In this document: piece by piece, positions 1 to 4,194 of the stretch | Position numbering within the stretch: the stretch's first letter is position 1 | How the letters are laid out: every line of letters starts with the position of its first letter | Assembly (NCBI GenBank): GCA_028691155.1 | Contig: JAQUZV010000095.1 | Location: forward strand, 1 to 7,829 | Length of the DNA stretch: 7,829 nucleotides | Direction: 5' to 3' | DNA from: Victivallales bacterium | GTDB lineage: Bacteria > Verrucomicrobiota > Lentisphaeria > Victivallales > SZUA-371 | The notes under the pieces: model-generated | Databases searched by the model: none | Told to the model about the DNA's origin: nothing | What the model saw: the letters and a program-made list of their open reading frames with translations, nothing else | Made by a program: the position numbers and the translations under genes

Positions 1-60
1 CGCGACGCCCCCTTCTCCCGGCAACCTTCATGCTCCTTGCCGCTTCAACCTTTTTTACAC

Positions 61-89
61 TTGATATTCTTCCTCCCTCGCGCTATGGT
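61..89 (+). promoter_or_regulatory. Candidate sigma70-type promoter P1
   Basis: TTGATA (61-66) and TATGGT (84-89) are separated by exactly 17 bases. The predicted transcript would start near 96, about 25 bases before the ATG of the short ORF at 121, which has its own GGAGGG ribosome binding site. The combination of promoter, ribosome binding site and ATG at sensible distances makes it more than a random match, but there is no experimental support and lineage-specific promoter rules are unknown. Confidence 0.35.
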
Positions 90-120
90 AATTTCGGCGT
101 GAGAGCCGGAGGGTACAACA

Positions 121-174
121 ATGGAGACCGTTACGACTATTCTTGCCGGTTCGATAATCGGAAAGCCAAGATAA
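121..174 (+). CDS. Short ORF, 17 aa, possible leader peptide or gene remnant
   Basis: An ATG at 121 is preceded by GGAGGG at 108-113 (7-base spacing) and by a promoter-like pair at 61-89. It encodes METVTTILAGSIIGKPR and stops at 172-174. The peptide matches no family I recognise and has no run of one amino acid of the kind that would point to classical attenuation. It could be a leader peptide for the exported-protein genes starting at 425, the truncated start of a lost gene, or chance. The well-placed upstream signals are the only reason to list it. Confidence 0.2.
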   Translation: METVTTILAGSIIGKPR

Positions 175-364
175 AAAACGCATCGATGCCTATTGGTCGT
201 GTCGTTCCGCCGGCAATTGATTTCGAGAAACGGAAACGGCGGTTTGGACCAAACGACAGCGGAAAATCCCTCCTTGTCCGGATGTTGAGACGGCGGCGAC
301 ACTTCCCGGAGCGACTCCGGAGCCATTATGGCAATCCGTGACTACTTTCCTGATTCGTTTACTA

Positions 365-392
365 TTGCATTAATATCCGGCCCGATTATATT
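365..392 (+). promoter_or_regulatory. Candidate promoter P2 for the exported-protein pair
   Basis: TTGCAT (365-370) is followed 16 bases later by TATATT (387-392), inside a locally AT-rich stretch (about 355-403) that contrasts with the GC-rich surroundings. It sits 33 bases before the ATG at 425, the right distance for a short 5' leader. It would drive the gene at 425-1270 and probably 1327-1785. Confidence 0.4.
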
Positions 393-424
393 TATAGATA
401 AAATGACAAAGGATGTCCCAAAAA

Positions 425-1270
425 ATGAAAAACGTATTATTGGGGATCGTGATGGTGTTGTTGACCGCGGTGGCGGAAGCCGGTCCGAAACTGGTGGTGA
501 TGCCGATTCGGATTGTGCGGCCGGACCAGGCCGATGCCGCAACGGCTCCGGCGATTGCCAAGGCGGAAAACGAGGTCACCGAACGGTTGGTTCGGGCTCT
601 GGCCGACAGCAATAAATTTCAGGTGTCGCAAGGTAGCGACGCGGCCTCCGCCGCGCCGGATTCCGGACTGGTGCTTTCCGGCCGGATCGTCCAGCTGACC
701 TTTGCCGTGCAGCGATATATCGATATGACACGCGGACGGGCCAACGATGTTGCTACCGCAACGCTGGCGTTGCAGTACCAGTTGACCGATGCCGGTCGGC
801 GGACCGTTGTTTCTTCGGATGTCATTCCGCTGGCGACGGCCCCATTGGCCGCCGTTCTGAACGATGGCATTACCGTGACACTGCGGAACCGTCTATTGAA
901 TGCACTGTGCCTCGGTGCGGCGGCACAACTGCTGCGCGCGGCCGATCCGGTGCGGGTGGCCGCGGTGCGCGATTATACGGTCATCCTCGATCACGGCAGT
1001 GAGGCCGGGTTGACGGTAGGGCAGCATCTGGACCTGTTATCGGCGGTTCCGGAGGCGGATGCCGGTTGTGCCGCCACCCAGTATCGTAAACTGGCGGAAG
1101 TGGCGGTTACCGGCCTGGGACCGACGACGGCAACCGGTAAGCTGGTAATGCCGCCGGACGTTAAGGCGGAATATCTGGCGGCGGTTCCCTCCCTGATTCA
1201 ACCCGGGATGTTGTGCCGTTTTACGTCAGTTTTGGATTCCAGCGGCGCCATTGTGGTTCCGGTGCCGTAG
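425..1270 (+). CDS. Exported TolB/CsgG-like protein with FlgT-like C-terminal region
   Basis: About 281 aa. The ATG at 425 is preferred over the in-frame ATG at 413, because AAAGGA (408-413) lies 11 bases before 425 but abuts 413, and 425 gives a clean signal peptide: short basic start, hydrophobic core of leucines and valines, likely cleavage after AEA near residue 18. The mature protein starts with a strand (KLVVMPI), then a segment resembling the TolB/CsgG-type fold, where a helix (about residues 45-60, AENEVTERLVRALADSNKF) is followed by a strand with the pattern GLVLSGRIVQL. A later segment, VILDHGSEAGLTVGQHLDLL (about residues 188-207), looks like the 'G-x-x-x-G-L-x-V-G-x-x-L' beta-turn common in FlgT C-terminal and related domains. 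This suggests a periplasmic or outer-membrane-associated assembly or accessory protein. No lipobox cysteine is seen. The assignment rests on pattern resemblance only; the exact role is unknown. Gap to the next gene is 56 bases, probably co-transcribed. Confidence 0.7.
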   Translation: MKNVLLGIVMVLLTAVAEAGPKLVVMPIRIVRPDQADAATAPAIAKAENEVTERLVRALADSNKFQVSQGSDAASAAPDSGLVLSGRIVQLTFAVQRYIDMTRGRANDVATATLALQYQLTDAGRRTVVSSDVIPLATAPLAAVLNDGITVTLRNRLLNALCLGAAAQLLRAADPVRVAAVRDYTVILDHGSEAGLTVGQHLDLLSAVPEADAGCAATQYRKLAEVAVTGLGPTTATGKLVMPPDVKAEYLAAVPSLIQPGMLCRFTSVLDSSGAIVVPVP

Positions 1271-1326
1271 TTATCAATTGCGGGATGCATATTGCGGTTC
1301 CCGATGTTAAAAGGAGCGTAAGGAAA

Positions 1327-1785
1327 ATGAGAATATTGAAAGTGATGGCGATTGCGGTATTATTGGCGCCTTGGGCGGCACTGGCCGGTCCCGGCGGACA
1401 TGGTGGGCATGGTGGACACGGCGGGGGTGGTCCCGGGCCGGGATTTCATGGCGGTGGACCGCGTTGGGGCGGCCCCGGCCCTTGGCGGACGGGGGTTTAT
1501 GTTGCGCCGATTTATACCCCGGTAGTCTATCCGGCTCCGGTCTATGCTGCGCCGGTTTATACGGCGGCGGCGGTTTATCCCACTCCGGTTTATGCGACCC
1601 CGGTTTATACTGCACCGGCGGTTTATGCGACCCCGGTCTATGCCGCGCCGGTTTATGTGGCCCCGGCATCGGGAACTGCGGTTGCGGTTGGTGTCGGCAA
1701 TACTTCCGTCGGCGTCGGTGTCGGCCGTGGCGGCGGCGGCGTGGCGGTATCCTCGGGCAAGGTTGGTGTGGCGGTGCAATGGTAA
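1327..1785 (+). CDS. Exported Gly/His-rich protein with Val-Tyr-x-x-Pro repeats
   Basis: About 152 aa. The ATG at 1327 is chosen because AAGGAG (1311-1316) lies 10 bases upstream and it starts a typical signal peptide (MRILKVMAIAVLLAPWAALA, cleavage near residue 20). The mature protein has three low-complexity zones. The first is a Gly/His/Pro-rich stretch with GGH triplets that could bind metal. The second is eleven tandem units of 5-6 residues, mostly VY-x-[AT]-P (about residues 57-113). The third is a C-terminal zone of alternating Val/Gly and Val/Ala (AVAVGVG, VGVGVG, GVAVSS) ending in Trp. The alternating tail looks beta-prone and the terminal aromatic recalls outer-membrane signals, but it is too short for a barrel. 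Likely a surface or envelope structural protein; function unknown. It follows the CsgG-like gene, which raises the inferred possibility that the two work together at the cell surface. Confidence 0.75.
   Translation: MRILKVMAIAVLLAPWAALAGPGGHGGHGGHGGGGPGPGFHGGGPRWGGPGPWRTGVYVAPIYTPVVYPAPVYAAPVYTAAAVYPTPVYATPVYTAPAVYATPVYAAPVYVAPASGTAVAVGVGNTSVGVGVGRGGGGVAVSSGKVGVAVQW
1495..1665 (+). repeat. Tandem degenerate 15/18-bp coding repeats (11 units)
   Basis: Eleven consecutive units, each beginning GTTTAT, GTCTAT or ATTTAT and usually ending in CCG, are 15 bases long, with two expanded to 18 by an extra Ala codon. They encode VYVAP, IYTPV, VYPAP, VYAAP, VYTAAA, VYPTP, VYATP, VYTAPA, VYATP, VYAAP and VYVAP. 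The Val-Tyr codons are most constant and the middle codons vary. Near-identity at DNA level suggests recent expansion by slippage, so the copy number may vary between strains. Confidence 0.85.
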
Positions 1786-1845
1786 GTTGCCGGGAGCGCG
1801 GTTGATTCGATCGTAATTAGTTAGCTATGCAAAAATCGGATGTGG

Positions 1846-1897
1846 GCAGGAAAAGCCTTGTGGTAAAAGGTCCTTTCCTGCTCGTGTTCTTTTTTTT
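1846..1897 (+). terminator. Candidate intrinsic terminator after the repeat-protein gene
   Basis: GCAGGAAA (1846-1853) pairs perfectly with TTTCCTGC (1874-1881). The loop can form an inner stem CCTT (1856-1859) with AAGG (1867-1870). A run of eight T (1890-1897) follows, but eight bases after the stem, further than ideal. It lies about 60 bases after the stop at 1785, so it would end the exported-protein transcript. The T-run side also overlaps the tail of the transposase remnant on the other strand. Confidence 0.5.
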
Positions 1898-2109
1898 CCA
1901 AATCCATTTAGTAATATTTTTCCGATGGGCACGCCGATTGAAAAAATGCCGGCTTGAAAATTCACTGCAAAAATGATTCCCGTCCATCCGACGTTCTGCT
2001 TTGACACATGCCCGATTACCGGTTCAATGGCCGAACGTCGCTGCCACCAGACAATTTTATCATCGCGTGCCGTGAAGAGACAATATCGCGCAACAACGGT
2101 TTGAACCAT
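1891..2109 (-). pseudogene. Remnant of an IS5-like transposase gene, C-terminal end, frameshifted
   Basis: On the minus strand, 2040-2008 encodes RRSAIEPVIGH, the highly characteristic C-terminal signature of IS5-family DDE transposases (usual form R-R-x-x-I-E-P-V-I-G-H-L-K). In the same frame the following residues make no sense. Skipping two bases (2003-2004) gives V-KAERRMDGNH (2002-1973), which continues the family pattern (GH-x-K-x-E-H-R-M-x-R-N-x-L). This shows a frameshift in a decayed gene. Further on, about 1918-1891 reads NITKWIWKKK, which could be the eroded tail, less surely. Nothing upstream resembles the N-terminal or catalytic parts. Either flanking DNA has replaced them or they are too decayed to see. 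The signature is well established; the extent of the remnant is my estimate. Confidence 0.75.
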
Positions 2110-2169
2110 TTGACTCTATTTCTGCATTACGCCCCAATGTTCTTAAAAGGAACAACAGAGGCAAATAAA

Positions 2170-2277
2170 ATGAAAGTTTTTTCAAAACAGACTCCTCGGT
2201 TATGTGCCGGATTTTCTGTAAATTCACCGGTTGGAAGATTAAGTATTATTCCTCATTACTGCTCAAACGACAGATAA
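2170..2277 (+). CDS. Doubtful small ORF, 35 aa
   Basis: ATG at 2170 has AGAGG (2157-2161) eight bases upstream. The 35 codons encode MKVFSKQTPR followed by a mixed sequence with two Cys and no recognisable family, ending in TAA. It lies in an AT-rich spacer next to an IS remnant, so it could be the truncated beginning of a gene disrupted there, or chance. No promoter is apparent. Confidence 0.15.
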   Translation: MKVFSKQTPRLCAGFSVNSPVGRLSIIPHYCSNDR

Positions 2278-2316
2278 GCCGGAAGAGGAAATATTGCGAT
2301 GATTTTCACAATATGG

Positions 2317-2937
2317 TCATTCCGGGGTGTCCTGGGCGGAAAAGTAGATGACGTTTTCCAGTTCGTAAAGAAAATTGACGTTGCGGATAAAACATCCCGG
2401 CAGGTTTTTGAGCGTGATCGGGGAGAAATTGAGAATGGCTCGAATGCCGGCGGCGGCCAGACGGTCGGCCATGGTTCCGGCATAGGTTTCGGGGACGGTC
2501 ATGATCGCGGTCCGGATCCGGTGCGAGTTGATATAAACCTCCAGCCGGGAAATATCGAGTACCGGAATTGCGGCGTCGCAGTTCTGCAGATCGGGATTGG
2601 AATCGAATCCGGCGGTGATCCGGATGCCTTCCCCCGCAAAGCCGTTGTAATTCATCAGCGCCCGGCCGATGCCGCCGCATCCGACCATAATTACCTCTTC
2701 GGTGTGTTCCTTGAGCAGAATCCGATTGAGTTTGTCAATCAGTTCGCCGACCGAATAGCCGCTCTTGCGGTTGCCGGTCAGGCCGAAATCGGCAAAATCC
2801 TTACGCACCAGCGCCGGAGATACGTCGATGGCTCCGGCCAGATGATCGCTGAAAACTTTGGTAAAGCCCAAAGCCTTGAGTTTGCAGAGAATCCGCCGGT
2901 ATTCCGATAAGCGTCTGACGGCATTTTCACACGACAT
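2317..2937 (-). CDS. Rex-family redox-sensing transcriptional repressor (paralogue 1)
   Basis: 206 aa, normal Rex length. Rex proteins are dimeric winged-helix repressors with a Rossmann domain that binds NADH/NAD+; high NADH releases them from promoters of fermentation and hydrogenase genes. The N-terminal DNA-binding part (about 1-75) holds VRKDFADFG (44-52) and a GYSVGELI wing region. The dinucleotide-binding domain has VGCGGIG (85-91, GxGxxG) followed by RALMNYNGF, and an acidic residue in GFD (D112) that ends the second strand, as in the family. The ending AGIRAILNFSPITL is also typical. The ATG at 2937 has GGGAG upstream at good distance, inside a 10-bp palindrome. It is transcribed away from the hydrogenase cluster and divergent from the second Rex gene, with which it shares only moderate similarity. 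Family certain; targets unknown. Confidence 0.93.
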   Translation of the reverse strand: MSCENAVRRLSEYRRILCKLKALGFTKVFSDHLAGAIDVSPALVRKDFADFGLTGNRKSGYSVGELIDKLNRILLKEHTEEVIMVGCGGIGRALMNYNGFAGEGIRITAGFDSNPDLQNCDAAIPVLDISRLEVYINSHRIRTAIMTVPETYAGTMADRLAAAGIRAILNFSPITLKNLPGCFIRNVNFLYELENVIYFSAQDTPE

Positions 2938-2945
2938 TAATGTTT

Positions 2946-2955
2946 CTCCCGGGAG
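2946..2955. promoter_or_regulatory. Perfect palindrome over the rex1 ribosome binding site
   Basis: CTCCCGGGAG is a perfect 10-bp palindrome. Read on the minus strand, its GGGAG half is the probable Shine-Dalgarno sequence of rex1. Self-complementary sequence at the ribosome binding site could affect initiation or be a dimer-binding site; GC-rich genomes give such sites by chance, so this is only a mark. Confidence 0.3.
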
Positions 2956-2987
2956 CGTGGCGGAGCTATTGCCGTCGATTGGTCCCG

Positions 2988-2993
2988 TTTATA
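2988..2993 (-). promoter_or_regulatory. Candidate -10 element of the rex1 promoter
   Basis: On the minus strand TATAAA lies about 50 bases upstream of the rex1 ATG. The matching -35 region (about 3011-3016) is poor, and it overlaps the imperfect Rex-like site at 3002-3019. That arrangement would suit autoregulation: repressor bound over the -35 region. Inference from position only. Confidence 0.4.
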
Positions 2994-3001
2994 GAATTGG
3001 A

Positions 3002-3019
3002 TATTTAAATACTTTACAA
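3002..3019. promoter_or_regulatory. Imperfect Rex-box-like site near the rex1 promoter
   Basis: TATTTAA-ATAC-TTTACAA compared with the Rex consensus TTGTGAA-N4-TTCACAA matches 10 of 14 defined positions: one half-site 6/7 (TTTACAA), the other 4/7. The local AT bias raises the chance of a random match. Its position on the rex1 -35 region is the supporting argument. Confidence 0.3.
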
Positions 3020-3052
3020 AAAAATGATGTTTAGCCGGATATTAACAACTTT

Positions 3053-3070
3053 TTGTGAATTTTGTAACAG
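3053..3070. promoter_or_regulatory. Imperfect Rex-box-like site in the divergent spacer
   Basis: TTGTGAA-TTTT-GTAACAG has one perfect Rex half-site (TTGTGAA, 3053-3059) and a 4/7 second half. Directly upstream, TTAACAA (3042-3048) is another good half-site variant, placed 4 bases before TTGTGAA but in the everted orientation. The cluster of half-sites between two divergent rex genes fits auto- or cross-regulation, but none is a full consensus operator. Confidence 0.35.
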
Positions 3071-3255
3071 TCGCGGCTTGTTTTTTTCTGATTATACATT
3101 ATTTTTCTGAAAAAGCAAATGAATATAAAAATATCGATAAAAAAATATTTGGACGTGTTTCCATAAGCGGCGTTAACGGTGTAGATTATCGTAGCGGCCC
3201 CGGCAGGGGCGGTCTCCCCGAATGATAACGAAAACAACAGGCGGAACACGGACAG

Positions 3256-3909
3256 ATGGCGAAGGATAAAGTACAGAAGCTGCCGTCAATCAAGCGCTTG
3301 CCGGCTTATCTGCGCGAGCTGAAAAGCCTGCGCGAAGAGGGACGTCAGGTGGTCTCGACTACGTTGTTGGCCCAACGGTTGCGGCTGGAATCGATTGTCG
3401 TCCGCAAGGATCTGGAAATCACCGGGGTGACCGGGTCCCCGGGCGTCGGCTATAAAGTCGAGGATCTTATTGGCGGTATCGAAGAGTTTCTGGGTTGGAA
3501 TAATACCTCGGATATTTTTTTGGTCGGCGCCGGAGCCCTGGGAACGGCACTGCTGGGATATAAAGGATTTTCCGAGTACGGACTGAACATTGTGGCGGCG
3601 TTCGATGCCGATCCGAATAAGGTCGGGACGGAAATTCACGGCAAGCCGGTGCTGGGCATGGACGCTTTTGCCAATCTGGCGGAACGCATGAAGATTCATA
3701 TGGCAATTTTGTGCGTGCCGTGTGACGCCGCTCAGGCGGTGGCCGAGTTGATGGTTGCCGCCGGGATTAGGGCCATCTGGAACTTTACCGGCGCCACATT
3801 GAACGTGCCGGAGCATGTGGTGCGGCAGCGGGTGAATCTGGCCGGCGATCTGGCGGTGTTGTCGGTGGCGCTGGCGGAAAAATTGAAGGAAGAGCAACGC
3901 GGGAGTTGA
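3256..3909 (+). CDS. Rex-family redox-sensing transcriptional repressor (paralogue 2)
   Basis: 217 aa. N-terminal winged helix (about 10-75) with VVRKDLEITG (48-57) and GVGYKVEDLI (63-72), then a Rossmann domain with VGAGALG (90-96) followed by TALLGYKGF, and FDADP with acidic D117 at the end of the second strand. The ending AGIRAIWNFTGATLNVPEHVVRQRVNL is close to canonical Rex. These features support NADH/NAD+-responsive DNA binding. The ATG at 3256 has only a weak purine-rich Shine-Dalgarno (GGAACACGGAC). It is the first gene of the hydrogenase cluster; the next gene starts 31 bases after its stop. Position suggests it controls this cluster, including itself. It differs clearly from the divergent rex1 in both the recognition region and N-terminal extension, so the two probably do not have identical operators; this is inference. 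Confidence 0.93.
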   Translation: MAKDKVQKLPSIKRLPAYLRELKSLREEGRQVVSTTLLAQRLRLESIVVRKDLEITGVTGSPGVGYKVEDLIGGIEEFLGWNNTSDIFLVGAGALGTALLGYKGFSEYGLNIVAAFDADPNKVGTEIHGKPVLGMDAFANLAERMKIHMAILCVPCDAAQAVAELMVAAGIRAIWNFTGATLNVPEHVVRQRVNLAGDLAVLSVALAEKLKEEQRGS

Positions 3910-3940
3910 AGCAATTCGAATTAAAGCGGGAGCAGCGGCC

Positions 3941-4183
3941 ATGGATAATAGGATTGTTATTTGTATGGGCAGTTCGTGTTTTGCCCGGGGAAACGAAAAA
4001 AATCTCCGGATTATCGAAGAATATCTGCAGGCGCGGGGGCTGACGGCTCAGGTGCGTCTTGCCGGCAGTTGCTGTGAGGGAAATTGTGCGGTCGGTCCGA
4101 ATATTGTGATCAACGGTGAGATTTTTCATAATGTCGATCCCGGGACCATGATCGATTTGTTGAATACGAAACTCCAACAGTGA
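3941..4183 (+). CDS. Small thioredoxin-like [2Fe-2S] ferredoxin
   Basis: 80 aa, ATG at 3941 with GGGAG (3928-3932) eight bases upstream. The cysteine pattern is C8-x4-C13 and C45-x3-C49 (CMGSSC and CEGNC), the same as in NuoE/HydC and thioredoxin-like [2Fe-2S] ferredoxins; C44 is an extra cysteine. The remainder fits this small fold: first strand RIVICMG, helix with NLRIIEEYLQARG, strand VRLAG, then VGPNIVINGEIFHNV. It is a minimal cytosolic domain without the N-terminal helical extension of NuoE. Such genes commonly sit beside sensory hydrogenases and phosphatases, where it may carry electrons to or from HydS (inference). The stop at 4183 is only 12 bases before the next ATG at 4195, so translation is probably coupled. 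Confidence 0.88.
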   Translation: MDNRIVICMGSSCFARGNEKNLRIIEEYLQARGLTAQVRLAGSCCEGNCAVGPNIVINGEIFHNVDPGTMIDLLNTKLQQ

Positions 4184-4194
4184 GCGGCGGGAAA

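Larger units (their letters stand above)
1..424. other. Leader region without a convincing protein gene
   Basis: This stretch precedes the first exported-protein gene. I see two promoter-like pairs, one short ORF with a good ribosome binding site (121-174) and a small perfect hairpin (CCGGAG-CGA-CTCCGG, 306-320) with no following T-run. A 103-codon open frame (30-341) has no ribosome binding site and an Arg-rich, atypical composition, so I do not call it. On the minus strand an ATG at 31-29 preceded by AAGGAG could begin a gene running off the left edge. It has only about ten visible codons, encoding a very basic start (MKVAGRRGRR), and the spacing from AAGGAG to ATG is only one base, so this is left open. 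Confidence 0.5.
1786..2316. other. AT-richer spacer with mobile-element debris
   Basis: Between the repeat-protein gene and the convergent end of rex1, base composition shifts to clearly more AT than the neighbouring genes. It contains the terminator candidate, a transposase remnant on the minus strand, and a 35-codon ORF at 2170-2277. A small imperfect hairpin, TGTTC-TTAAAAG-GAACA (2139-2155), and ATATTG/CAATAT (2291-2296 with 2309-2314, just past the rex1 stop) are also present; the latter might weakly terminate rex1 but has no T-run. I could not identify terminal inverted repeats or a target-site duplication. Confidence 0.6.
2938..3255. other. Divergent rex1/rex2 regulatory spacer
   Basis: An AT-rich 318-bp spacer between two divergent repressor genes. 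For rex1 (minus), TATAAA (2993-2988) is a good -10 element, about 50 bases before the ATG; the -35 is weak. For rex2 (plus), the best pair is TTTCCA (3158-3163) and TAGATT (3182-3187), 18 bases apart, also weak. Two imperfect Rex-like sites lie at 3002-3019 and 3053-3070. An AT-rich inverted repeat surrounds 3128-3150 (AAATAT...ATATTT) and a palindrome CGTTAACG lies at 3171-3178. The 3197-3219 part of the rex2 leader can form GC-rich hairpins. No coding sequence is credible here. Confidence 0.6.

Noticed and set aside
306..320. Perfect 6-bp hairpin as terminator
   Set aside because: It is short and not followed by a T-run, and there is no gene directly upstream to terminate.
30..341. 103-codon frame in the leader
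   Set aside because: It has no ribosome binding site and no family match. The short ORF with a real binding site lies inside it in another frame, and the end is highly Arg-rich.
2008..2277. 90-codon plus-strand frame starting at 2008
   Set aside because: Its first half is antisense to the transposase signature on the minus strand and lacks a binding site; only the ATG at 2170 has a plausible Shine-Dalgarno, listed separately as doubtful.
2299..2910. 203-codon plus-strand frame opposite rex1
   Set aside because: It lies antisense to a clear Rex gene and contains no recognisable domain.
3286..3942. 218-codon minus-strand frame opposite rex2
   Set aside because: It covers the whole rex2 gene and is His/Gln-rich with no resemblance; antisense shadow.
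4180..4194. GTG start of the HydS gene at 4180
   Set aside because: It overlaps the previous stop and has no ribosome binding site; ATG at 4195 has GGCGGGA directly upstream and begins a normal ferredoxin-type N-terminus.
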